64,000 nt of DNA from Sycobia sp. Sy_11 (lineage: Eukaryota > Arthropoda > Insecta > Hymenoptera > Epichrysomallidae), in NCBI GenBank assembly GCA_018907035.1, contig JACCIC010000281.1, forward strand, positions 124,001 to 188,000. The letters run 5' to 3'. Below are positions 52,098 through 61,953 of the stretch, piece after piece. Position 1 is the stretch's first letter. Every line of letters starts with the position of its first letter. A program made the position numbers and the translations under genes. Under the pieces are notes generated by a model. The model worked only from the letters and a program-made list of their open reading frames with translations. It did not search any database and was not told where the DNA came from.

Positions 52098-52900
52098 CAT
52101 TGGTTTACCCTTCGCTTGAGTATAAAGGAGAAACAAAAGAAAAGTAATCTAGAATAACAAAAAACGAAAAATATGATTGCACCTGCTGGTGTGGAGTTTG
52201 GTTGTCGGTTGCACGCCGTGACTCGATATAATTCTATTTATTTTCCTATTACTACTTCACTACATCTAATTATAAACTAAGCCCTATTCTAACCTATTAC
52301 TAACGTGTCTTATCCTAGCAAAATGTAAATCCTTATTACGTGAAAAAAAACTATACCTAATATTATTATAAATCCTATCCTAAATACATAATCAGGTTTT
52401 TAACGCTCGCTTCTGTGTTGTTTTCGCAAGCGTTCCACTTTCGTTCTTGCGATTTACTTCTTCTTCTTCTGCTTGTTGCGTGTTCGCTGGAAAAGATTAT
52501 CGTCGTTAGTGATGTTCCAATTATTGGGGGTTGCTACGGCGTTGGTGGGGCGAGCAAGTAGCCTAGTTACTATGGGAGCTATTGTGCGCTCTTCTAACTG
52601 GTGCTATTGCTTTCGTCCTCACCCACCAACGCTGTGCCATCACTGTATCTCGGCTGAGGGGTTGGCTCTGATATCCTTTTCTCTTTCAATTTTCCAGGTC
52701 ATCCCTTAACACGATCCACGCTTACTCCATATATATTTTCCATGGGAATATATGGGTACCGTTTCCTCTCTTGGGACCTGGTGGGGGAATCATGGGGATG
52801 GCCGTAGGGGAAAAAATGTTACGGGTACTACTTCTTCTTTAATTTCTGCGTTGATACATCTCACACGAGGCGCTATTTTATATAGTATACCCCTGGCTGC
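52098..52900. other. Gypsy 1: 3' untranslated region, unassigned
   Basis: No integrase or envelope-like frame is visible here. The short plus-strand frames (52473-52709, 52752-53027) lie against the element's orientation and show no domain. Confidence 0.45.
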
Positions 52901-53250
52901 GCGCCATTTTTCGCGCCTTTTATACGTATGTGCTCCTGTTAGCGCGCCATTTAATATGGGTGTGAGCCTATTCACGCACCATTTAATACGTATGTGCTCC
53001 TGTTTGCGCCATTATATTTATATTTAGTTTCATCTGTTCGCGCCATTTGTATGTATATTTAGTTTCATCTGTTCGCGCCATTTATATGTATGTACTCCCT
53101 GTTCGCGCCATTTATTATTTATATGGGCTGGGCGTTATTTATATGTGGGCCATTTATATTTCTATTGTGTGCGCGTTACTTATATGTGTGCCATTTATAT
53201 TTATATTCATATACATTTATAACCATTATATATGCCATTTATATATGTGT
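52900..53250. repeat. Degenerate ~45 bp tandem repeat built on GCGCCATTTA
   Basis: The string gcgccattt, or close variants (gcaccattt, gggccattt, gtgccattt, atgccattt), recurs about ten times with units such as 'tatgtgctcctgtt.gcgccattta' and 'tatatttagtttcatctgttcgcgccattt'. Spacing is roughly 35-50 bp. Two units at about 53016-53083 are almost identical. It lies between the second CCHC frame and the 3' end of Gypsy 1. Confidence 0.85.
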
Positions 53251-53361
53251 ATTCTGCGGCAGCGTGGGAACTCAGCGACCGGCGACCTATTTGTTTAAAT
53301 AGACTGTCGCTCCCGGCATTATTATAAGCAATGGTTGCTAAGCTCCCACAGCGGCTGCTGC

Positions 53362-54340
53362 TTACCTGATGGCTTGTTCCATCATGGGCTGCGGACCCCT
53401 CACTTCCTCGTTCGCGATCGCCATACCTACTGGTGCCACCGTCTCTTCTGACACCTGACATGTCGTCTTCTCTACACATCTAACATTCTCCCCCTCCCAA
53501 GACGGAACGGCAGGGGTCGGCCGCTTTATGCAGGACGTGCATGTGCGAACGTCTATGTTAGCCCTGCCACACCTGTAACAAAATTTCTTGGACCTAGGGT
53601 GTGGGCAGGTGTTGTAGCGGTGACCTTCCTCGCCGCAATTCCAGCATTTCCTAGCTGCTCCCTCGCCATCGTCTGAGCCTTCAGTTCCCGCTGGGCCCGT
53701 GAAGGACCTATTACACAGACTTCCGAGACCTGGAAGTGGCGTTGTGGGGATCGAAGGGTGGGGCCGTATGGGCGGTATAAAATTGGGGGGTGGTCCGACA
53801 AGGGAATCCATTAAGCCTGGGAGTTTCTTCTCGTTTCCAGGGATAATTGCCTCAATGGTTTCTTCTTCCGTTGAGTTAGTCAAGCTAGCCACTGGGCTTG
53901 TTGCTATTTCCTTGTTTTCTTGTGGTGGTATCGTGAACGGATTATATTTTCTGTTGCTTCCGTTGCTATGTTTGGGGATATGAGGTGGTGTGGCGGTATA
54001 GGGGCGCGATATGGGGGTAATTACTTGTGGTGGGGCTACTTGGGGGAATTTTGCGACATCAGCATCTACCGTCTTCTTTTCTTTCGACGGGATGATGTAT
54101 CTTCCCTCGGTGGTGTCGTGAGCATCGTATGCGGTTAGGTGGTGTTGTGTTTCCGACTGCTGTGTCGCGACAGACCGCATAAATGCGCATCGGTCTCCGC
54201 GATAAAATCGCACGTCGCCATGTTCCGGGGTGCTCACATACACCACTTTTTGCACACTTCTGGACGTGTGTGTCTTTTGGGGAGGTGGTCGCTTGAAAAT
54301 TCTCGGCCCTGGCCTATACGGTAACGGACTGTTACGTCTG
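53362..54340 (-). CDS. Gypsy 1: third frame with a second CCHC zinc-knuckle pair
   Basis: An uninterrupted minus frame (open from 54405; unique sequence from about 54340) beginning where RNase H sequence stops and occupying the place of integrase. A Pro/Thr/Ser-rich N-terminal two thirds is followed at about 53570-53650 by K-C-W-N-C-G-E-E-G-H-R-Y-N-T-C (C-x2-C-x4-H-x4-C). Then comes K-F-C-Y-R-C-G and R-T-C-T-S-C, a Cys-rich second motif typical of insect Gypsy gag C-termini. It ends Q-A-I-R-stop; the terminal codons overlap AGGTAAG, a splice-donor-like string. It could be a gag C-terminus acquired from another Gypsy. It is distinct from this element's own gag zinc knuckle at about 56560-56640. 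Function unknown. Confidence 0.6.
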
Positions 54341-55205
54341 AGTGTTATGACACTCATGGAGGAAGCGCTCTCTGTCATTAGAGGGTACCATGAGCTTCCA
54401 GTCATTCTGGTCGTGGCCTAGCGCTTTCGCAATTTCATTTGGCCAATACATATACAACCGTCCATCCCTGATCGACCAATCGGGATATAATTCCAGGTGT
54501 TTTTGGATTTCGGCGCTTTTTTGCCGGTACCAATCGTCCATTTCCAGGGTGGTGAGGGTAGCGGTATAGGACTCGGTGCGTTGAGGGGGCCTTGATAGGG
54601 CGTCTGGCACGTGATGAAGTGCTCCCTTTCTGTGGACGATTTCCATGTTGTAAGCTTGGAGTGCTGTTGCCCACCTAGCTAGGCGTCCTGCGGGGTCCTT
54701 TAATGTGTGCAACCACTTGAGGCTGCTGTGATCCGTTATGACAGTGAACTTCTCGCCGAGTAGGTACCCGCGGAATTTTTCTACTGCCCACAAGCACTCC
54801 TTTTCGGTGACGGTGAAATTCACCTCAGCTGGTGTCAATGTCCTGCTTGCGTACGCAATTGGGTGCTCTTCGCCATGATGTTCTTGGCTTAGCACTGTGC
54901 CTAAGGCGTAATTGCTCGCATCTGTTTGCAAGACGTACGGTTTATTCTGTACGGGGCGCGCTAGCACAGGCGCTTGCGTCAACAGGATTCTGAGCTTATC
55001 GAAAACTTCCTGTTGCGCTGATCTCCAGTGCCACTGAATGTTTTTCTTCAATAATTTAGTGAGGGGCAGCTTGATTTCCGCTAAGTCCTTTATGAACCTA
55101 GCGTACCACCCGACCATGCCTAGAAAGGCACTCAATTGTCTCAGGATGGTAGGCCTTGGATATTCGCTCACCGGGCCAATTTTGTCGGGGTCAGTGTGCA
55201 GACCG
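54332..55205 (-). pseudogene. pol: Gypsy 1: RNase H and connection domain
   Basis: The 279-codon frame covers the RT connection (Q-L-S-A-F-L-G-M-V-G-W-Y-A-R-F-I) and RNase H with its acidic residues: V-L-Q-T-D-A-S-N-Y-A-L-G, T-V-T-E-K-E-C-L-W-A-V and V-I-T-D-H-S-S-L-K-W-L. It continues R-K-G-A-L-H-H-V-P-D-A-L-S-R and ends R-E-R-F-L-H-E-C-H-N-T-Q-T-stop. That is exactly where the integrase H-x-G-H-x-G zinc site should start, and the sequence diverges at that point. An extra base at about 55205 puts it out of frame with the RT. Confidence 0.92.
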
Positions 55206-55838
55206 TCCGCACCCTACGATGTACCCTAAGTACTTGACCTCCGGGCAGCAAAACTCGGATTTCTCCTTGTTTATTTGCAAGCCAATCTCGTTCAAGCGGG
55301 TGAGTACCGCTTTCACCTCGTGAAGCTGCTGCTCGAATGTCCTCGTAGCGACGATAATATCGTCCATATAGACGAAGACGTTCGGTTGCCACGCTGGCCC
55401 GAAGAAAAGGTCCATACCTCTCTGGAAGGTGGCCGGGGCGTTCGTTAGCCCATAAGGTAATCTCGTATATTGAAAGAGGCCTTTCTGCGGGACCGCAAAA
55501 GCGGTGACCTCTTTGCTGCTCTCCTCAAGCGCTATCTGATGGTAATCCTGACTGAGATCTATTTTAGTCAGGTACCGCGCGTCACGTAAATTATCCAGCA
55601 GGACATCCATATGCGGAAGAAGGTATGTGTCCTTTTTAGTGATGGCATTGACTGACCGGTAGTCAATGCAGAACCTTATTTTTCCGTCCATTTTAGGGAC
55701 GATTACCGGGCAGCTGCTCCACGAGCTTTCTGACGGCTCTATAATACCTTCCTCGAGCAGTCGGTCAATTTCCGCATGAGCCTGCTGAAGGAGTTTATCC
55801 GGTATTCGCCGGAGACGCTGTTTGATGGGACGGTGCCC
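55191..55838 (-). pseudogene. pol: Gypsy 1: reverse transcriptase
   Basis: Open from a TAG at 55839-55841 to 55191. It includes the finger region (A-E-I-D-R-L-L-E-E-G-I-I-E-P-S-E-S-S-W), K-I-R-F-C-I-D-Y-R-S-V-N, motif A (Y-L-T-K-I-D-L-S-Q-D-Y-H-Q-I), motif B (L-P-Y-G-L-T-N-A-P-A-T-F-Q-R) and motif C (V-F-V-Y-M-D-D-I-I-V). It is a complete-looking Gypsy RT with all catalytic Asp residues. It is separated from the protease by the TAG and from RNase H by a single-base frameshift (G-D-G-L-H-T-D-P is restored if that base is ignored). It resembles the Gypsy 3 RT only distantly. Confidence 0.93.
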
Positions 55839-55954
55839 CTAGGTGTCAATGTAATGGGGCTGCATGCGCGCTAGTTTCAGCGTTCCGGTATTTACCGGTA
55901 TTAGGTGCCGTAGCACTCGGTCAAGTTCTTTTTTGTCTGCGTCCTTTAGTTGGA

Positions 55955-56455
55955 CTACCCCCTTGACGGGTGCGATAGCCATGATAGCTTCTGGTGAGTC
56001 ACGATGTTGTGTGACGAAATGCCTGATGATTTTATTAGGCGTGTGCCACGTAGCGTCTGCAAAATTGATGTCATTTTTACCGACGAAAGTATGTCCATTC
56101 CAAGTATCATGGCGTACTTCAAGGAAGCCGATACATTGAACCAGGCTTTAAGTTGTTGGTTGTCCATTGTTAGAAACAGATCGACCTCGCCTTCGTCGGA
56201 ACATACTTTGCCGTCCGGCATTTGCATATATGAACGCACTGGTATTATGGCTGATTTTACCAGTTTGCCTGGACCAGGGCCTACGTAGGATTTTCGAGCG
56301 CCAGGGTCGATCAGCGCTGGGAATATTTTCCCCATCAGCTCAATGTTGAGGAAGAATCTATTTTCTTCCTCAGATGCCTTGATGTTGGGATATGTGTTAG
56401 TCACGTCCCTGGCTCTGGGGCAGTCGTATTCATCGTCAGTGATGTGTGGAGTCAT
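55955..56455 (-). pseudogene. pol: Gypsy 1: aspartic protease
   Basis: A 166-codon frame with a retropepsin-type fold: F-P-A-L-I-D-P-G-A-R-K-S-Y-V at the active site and A-M-I-L-G-M-D-I-L near the C-terminal end. The catalytic triad reads D-P-G instead of D-T-G or D-S-G. That replaces the conserved hydroxyl residue and probably weakens or kills activity. In Gypsy elements the dimer of this domain processes the Gag-Pol polyprotein. The frame is one phase off from the upstream zinc knuckle. Confidence 0.85.
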
Positions 56456-56549
56456 TTTCCTGGGATTATCGAGTTCGACTCCAGTGTCCTCGTCCCTTAC
56501 TCGTTTCCCGAGCTTTATCGTGGGCTGCAGCGGGGACAGTTAAGTGTCG

Positions 56550-56660
56550 TTACATTGTTCTCGCCACAATTGTAACAATAGACTTTTCGTCTATCCGGGC
56601 ATCTGCCTGCCCAATGCCCTGGTTTCTTACAAGTCCAGCAGGGCCTGTCATCCTCCCGCT
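56550..56660 (-). pseudogene. gag: Gypsy 1: gag zinc knuckle, out of frame with gag
   Basis: In the minus frame whose codons include the TGT at 56566-56568, the sequence reads C-W-T-C-K-K-P-G-H-W-A-G-R-C (C-x2-C-x4-H-x4-C), then Y-C-Y-N-C-G-E-N-N. This is the nucleocapsid motif expected at the end of gag. The main gag frame terminates about 270 bp earlier (56915), so a frameshift separates them. It is therefore the element's own knuckle, in addition to the one at about 53570-53650. Confidence 0.85.
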
Positions 56661-56914
56661 GCGGTCCATCTCTAGAACGTCGTTCGTTCTCTCGTGCTGG
56701 GGATCGATATTCCCGATCTCTTCTATCAGGCGATCTGTACGAATGGTACCTGTGATCGTCTCTGTTATGTGATCGGTACTGACGGTCAGGTGTTCTCCTT
56801 CTCCGTGATTCACGGTCTTGGCTGCGTGGTGGACTTCGTGAGGGGTATCTGTGTCGGTATGGCGGGGATGGAGAGGGGTTGCTGGGATGCCGATACAGGT
56901 GAGGGGTATCTAGG

Positions 56915-58432
56915 TCAGGGGGGTGGTCTTCTATGGTAGGGGGACGGTGACTGATACCGTGGCGATGAATTTCTTTGTCGTCTTCTCTCTTCAGTTCGTC
57001 TTGCTGTTGCTTCCCTGTTGACTATGGGAGATGGACTGTCTCTTCTGGTATCTCTCCGTGAGTTGTGGGAGTGCGATCGTACGATATCGCCCCTTGTGTC
57101 AGCTGCGGCGGATGGCTCACTTATCGTGACCATTTTCTTCGGGGCCATTGTTTTTTCATCATCGATTGCCGCTAGCCTCGATCGTCGATTTGCCCTTTCT
57201 GACGGAGAGCAGGTCGCAGTGCTCACCATGCATTCATCTTGTGCTGGCGGTTCTTTGTACCGCTTCGTGAGCTCGCTCTTCAGCTCGATTTGCTGACCCA
57301 GTAATTGCAGCTCGTCGATGGACTGGAACTCGTTTCTATTGATCTTTTCCATATATGATGGATGCAAGTTTCTATATATTCTGTCAAGCTGCGCTTCTAG
57401 TGTTAGTGCAGTTGACATTTTGTCCAGCAGCACGCGTATGCCTCTGAGATATGAGCTGATGGACTCTTTCGAGCCTTGCGTTCTGTCACGCAACTCCTCT
57501 TCGAGCCGTAGAGTGTAGTCAATAGGCCGAAATTGACAGCGCAGCGCTGCCTTAAATTCTTCCAGGGTACGCCATTGTTTGTATAGGGGTCTGGCCGATA
57601 TGCGGGCTGAGCCGCCCAGTATTCCTGGAATCAGTTTCAAGATGTCAGCCGCCGGGATGTCAAGACTCTTCATCATCTCTTCCATCCTATCGATGAAGTC
57701 CTCCGCGTCTTCGCGAGGGGCTCCCATGAACTGCACTTTCCACTGGCGCAGCAATTGTCCAGTCCGCGTTTCCTTCAGATAGGTGTTCTCAAAGGGTCGG
57801 CTTGCGTTGGTGTCATTCAGCGTTGAGGGTGCTGCATTAAGCGTGGGCTGCGATCCAGCTGTTGGGCAGGACGTGCCCGTGTGTGGCATCCTTGCGTACT
57901 GCTGCAACAGTGCCGGATGAACACATGACCATCCTCCCGGCAGATGTTGCCAGCTGCTGGCAGCAGCTGGGAGAAGGTTATCTCCAGTGGTGTTCGTGCT
58001 GTGTAACGGTGGTGATGGCCATGGCCCGTACCGGTATCCCATGTATGGATCAGTATTCGGCCAGCTCGGTGCCATGGTGGCGATATGGGGTTCTATAGGG
58101 TTTATGTTTTCAGCACTATCGATATTATCTGCTTTATTCTGTATGTGGTCAAGTGCGGTGGAACTCAAAACTTTCGATAATTCCGTCATCTCTCGGTTTG
58201 TCTCTCTTGCTTCGTCATCTGTGGCGTGCCATTCTGCTGCTTTTGGTCCAAAGCGCCGCCGCATTTCGAAGCGCAGTAGTCTGTCTTTTAGTATGGTTAG
58301 GTCCTCGTCTATTTGTATATGTTTTTGTTCTGCTTCTATGAGCAGCGCGTCTTTTTGCAGTTTGTCATAGACGCTGCTGAGTCTTTCTCTCTCTTCATCT
58401 ATATCACTTCTAATTTCTTGAAGGATCTCCAT
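56915..58432 (-). CDS. gag: Gypsy 1: gag (capsid region), open to 56915
   Basis: A 505-codon frame starting at the ATG at 58430-58432. The N-terminal ~80 residues are Glu/Arg-rich and probably coiled coil (E-E-R-E-R-L-S-S-V-Y-D-K-L; I-L-K-D-R-L-L-R-F-E). Then comes a Pro-rich linker, then the capsid core: F-M-G-A-P-R-E-D-A-E-D-F-I-D-R-M, I-P-G-I-L-G-G-S-A-R and F-K-A-A-L-R-C-Q-F-R-P-I-D. After that, S-Y-L-R-G-I-R-V-L-L-D-K-M and N-L-H-P-S-Y follow, a pattern shared by Gypsy gags. The C-terminal tail is Arg/Ser-rich and ends R-R-P-P-P-stop. The zinc knuckle lies beyond the stop in another phase. The frame is otherwise uninterrupted. Confidence 0.9.
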   Translation of the reverse strand: MEILQEIRSDIDEERERLSSVYDKLQKDALLIEAEQKHIQIDEDLTILKDRLLRFEMRRRFGPKAAEWHATDDEARETNREMTELSKVLSSTALDHIQNKADNIDSAENINPIEPHIATMAPSWPNTDPYMGYRYGPWPSPPLHSTNTTGDNLLPAAASSWQHLPGGWSCVHPALLQQYARMPHTGTSCPTAGSQPTLNAAPSTLNDTNASRPFENTYLKETRTGQLLRQWKVQFMGAPREDAEDFIDRMEEMMKSLDIPAADILKLIPGILGGSARISARPLYKQWRTLEEFKAALRCQFRPIDYTLRLEEELRDRTQGSKESISSYLRGIRVLLDKMSTALTLEAQLDRIYRNLHPSYMEKINRNEFQSIDELQLLGQQIELKSELTKRYKEPPAQDECMVSTATCSPSERANRRSRLAAIDDEKTMAPKKMVTISEPSAAADTRGDIVRSHSHNSRRDTRRDSPSPIVNREATARRTEERRRQRNSSPRYQSPSPYHRRPPP

Positions 58433-59116
58433 TATTCCTTAGTCAGGTTCTCAAAAAGGGGACAATACAATGACACGAAAGTAAAATAAAAAACGACAAC
58501 AGTATATATACAGTAAAAAGGTAAGTACAGCTATTCGACGTGTTCTTGTTTTGTATTTGTTTGCGGTAAAACCAAAAAGCGTATTTTCCTAGAAGGAGAT
58601 AAAAAAGTATTTTTCTTTTCTTTCTGGAAATTGCTATTTCCAACAAAACCATAGAAAATTTTTCTTCCTCCTGTCGATTTGGTACTCGTCTATACGTGTA
58701 AAAGAATCAGCTGTTATACGTAGTAACGGGCCAAGTATTTACCGTAGTAAAATTTTCGTAGTCATAAAAAAAATGCTAATTGTAAGAACTGGATGTAATT
58801 TCTCCTGCAAATAGCTAATAAAAGAAAATACTATTATGCTATGGATTTTGTTTTTTTTTCAGATGTGGTTATTTATGAAATTGATTATGATTAATTATTG
58901 TAAAATAATTATTATATAATTTTAATAATTAAGTTGTTAACAATTATTATATAATGTATAAAATTTTTCTAAAAGTGAAGCAGAAAGAAAATGTTTAATG
59001 AGTAAGAAAAAATTTTAAAACTGGTTTACTTTGATAGTGAAGCAGTAATTCCAAATTTGTTGACAATAAAATAATGTTCATGTAAAATTTATTTATTGTT
59101 GACTGTTCTTCGAGTT

Positions 59117-59185
59117 GTTATTATTGTTATTATTATGATTATTATTATTATTATTGTTATTATTACTATTATTATTGTTGCATCA
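59117..59185. repeat. (ATT)n-rich microsatellite
   Basis: Imperfect ttatta/ttattg repeats inside the Gypsy 1 leader. Confidence 0.85.
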
Positions 59186-60709
59186 CTATTTTATTGTAAG
59201 TTGAATTATTGTTGTATTACTATGGTTATTATTTTCATCCGTTACTGCGATTGTTCTCTACTGCACTTATTTTAGAGTACAGTACTCATGACTGACAGTA
59301 ATTAATCCACATAAATCTTATTGACAAGAAAGAAAAAGATATAAAAATTTTTTGTAACGCTGAGTTAACTAGTAAAGGAAAATACTTCTAAAATCTCTTC
59401 TATAATTTCTTACCGCTGCTTTATTTATTAACAATTAAAATGTTAATAGCATACTGAATGTTAATAACATGCTACAAATATAAAAATATAGGCAATAGAT
59501 TTTCTCTCTTTTTTTTTTGTTTTATTTATATTTATTTAGTTATTATTATTATTATTTTGATGTCACTCTGTTCTGCTTACACGTTTAATTTTTATGTAAC
59601 CATTCACTCTAGTATATACAATCACTTGTCTGTCAATTCTATACAATCACTGGTTCTTTTTAATTTTTGGTTATTTCATATATATTAATCCTATCATATA
59701 TATGTCTCGCTATGTGGTTCCTTGCCTTATTATTATCTTATCATTATATTATAATTATTAATATTATCTAGTAAATATTAATATAATTTATAGTAATTGT
59801 GTTAATATGATTTATAATATTTATAGTAATAATCCCTAATTGGATTATTATATACTGGTTATATTACCTTGTATTCTATTACAATGCTGTTATAATATAA
59901 TGGTGTCGATATCACTAAAAACTCATCTAACTGCTTATTCTTGTTGTTATTTAATGTTATTTATTGTTATTCTATATTTAACAGTTTAGTGTATAGTAGA
60001 TGAAAATAGAAAGGACACGTACACTATCAAAATGTTCTTGTGCTTAAGCATGTGTTTTGTTTTTCTCAATTATGTTTGTTATAATGCTCCCGCAGCTATT
60101 TGTTGAAATAAATAGTTTAAATATACATACTCATCAATCACTTAAATAATTAAATGGGAGTTTTCAAAAGATGAAAAGAAATTGGCGGTATTTGCTCTTG
60201 TTTTTTTTTTTTTTTGTTTAACAAGATTCTTACTGTACTTGGCCACAGACAAGCTATCATGAGCTACTATTTGCTAGAAATCCTTGATTTTCTATAAAAT
60301 TATTTAAAATTTATTTTTCACCATTGTGGTGAATATTCTTAACCATGTCCACTTTATAAAGTTGAGAAATTTCAATTCCTTCCTGCAAATTATTCTCTTT
60401 CAAAATTCTTCCTGTGTATCTATATGGCAAGCGTATAGGTTACCTGTCAAATAGAAAGAGAGAGAAGCTCTTCTGCTATCTGAACCAACTTCTTCTTCTC
60501 TCTTTTTTTCTTTAGAGAGTATGTATATTTTAGAAAGTATTTTATACTTTGGCTATAGCAATGGTTAAGAAAAATAGAAGCGATGTCTATAACAAGGGGG
60601 AAAGGTGTCCTGTATACACTGAGTGTAGTATACTTATTGTTGTATACGCTTTTCAGTTATGAAGTTTTGCAATGCTGATGATTTCATTGATCTCTTCTAA
60701 TTTCCAAAT

Positions 60710-60711
<2 letters not shown>

Positions 60712-60759
<48 letters not shown>
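60712..60759. repeat. (TA)n microsatellite
   Basis: About 48 bp of TA alternation inside the Gypsy 1 leader. Confidence 0.95.
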
Positions 60760-60765
<6 letters not shown>

Positions 60766-61436
60766 TCTTCTGAATATCCTGATGAATTATTTGTGAAAGT
60801 AGAAATTTAAAATAAAACCATCTTTTACGTTCTTCTGAGGGTTATATATAGTATTATAAAAAGGTGCAAAAGGGGCAGGAACGATACGGTATTCATGTGC
60901 TTTTACACATAATAAGAGAGGAAACGATACATATTTAATATAATAAGTTAATAAATATTTAGGGACGTGAGTGACGAGAAAGGACAGACATAATATCAAA
61001 AATCAGTTAAATATATATAAGATATATATATGGAGCATATGAGAAATATTCGTATAAATTTAAATATAATATCAGTAATTTAAAATAATATGTAAATAAT
61101 ATATGAATTATATAGAAATAATTTATATTCGAATAACTGGTAATGTATGTAATGATTTTCAGAAAAGGCTATTTATCTTATATGTAAACACACTAAGTTT
61201 AAGAGGTATTTGACCTCGACCTTCTACTTTTATTTATGTAATTACTAAATTTATCCTTTACTGTGCTGTTATTTCAATTTTGAAATACCAGCGTATTTCC
61301 CAAGAAAAACCGAAAGTTGTTCTCTTTTGTGTGTTTAAATTTCAGGCAAGAAATAGCGCATATTGCTAATATATATACATTAAATTATAAGTAAAATTAT
61401 AATTATACTGTTACTTATAATTCCATTATTATAAAT

Positions 61437-61441
61437 ACATA

Positions 61442-61484
<43 letters not shown>
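61437..61484. repeat. (TA)n microsatellite
   Basis: About 48 bp of TA alternation with one G interruption near the start. Confidence 0.95.
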
Positions 61485-61487
<3 letters not shown>

Positions 61488-61919
61488 TGTAAGATACAAT
61501 ATCAATACGTACGTGCAAAATTTCTGTCAATGTAAAATTGAGAGAAACTATTTGCTATATAACACCTTGCTTGCTTCTATACAATATATATACAAGGGGT
61601 AACGAAAAGGGGTTTATGTGAATTAATTTTAATCTGATAAATTAATTAATTGTGAATTATTAATTAATACTTTAGTACATAGATGTGACGAAAAGGGAGA
61701 AAGGGAAAAAGCTTTTAATTATCAAAAACTTGTCAGTATATTTTTGACAAGCTTATGCCATTGCGCATTCTTCTGCGCACACTTCTTGACGCAGTCGTCG
61801 CATGTTCGTGTGTGCACGTGTACGTGTATTGCGTACTTTTCGCTTTGTATGGCTAAGTTAAAGGGGATCGGGACAATGAGTGGGTGCACGATTTAGATCT
61901 TCTACAGGAATTCTTGAGT

Positions 61920-61953
61920 ATTCTCGTCGCGGGCTCCACGCTCTGGGCGCAAT
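61920..61953 (-). other. Gypsy 1: primer binding site region candidate
   Basis: Immediately after the 5' LTR end, the minus strand reads ATTGCGCCCAGAGCG followed by TGGAGCCCGCGACGAGAA. A primer site usually starts TGG within a few bases of the LTR. The first TGG here is about 15 bases in, so the tRNA cannot be named with confidence. Confidence 0.4.

Larger units (their letters stand above)
58453..61953. other. Gypsy 1: 3.5 kb AT-rich leader between 5' LTR and gag
   Basis: This lies between the 5' LTR and the gag ATG but is far more AT-rich than the flanking gag and LTR. It has TTATTA repeats (59117-59185), two TA microsatellites and no frame with a domain. Gypsy leaders are normally a few hundred bases or less. 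Either a host-like AT-rich segment or another element was inserted here, or this lineage has a long leader. Confidence 0.6.

Noticed and set aside
53362..54340. Envelope-like protein of Gypsy 1
   Set aside because: The third frame has zinc knuckles and a Pro/Thr-rich region but no signal peptide, transmembrane segment or cleavage-site pattern.
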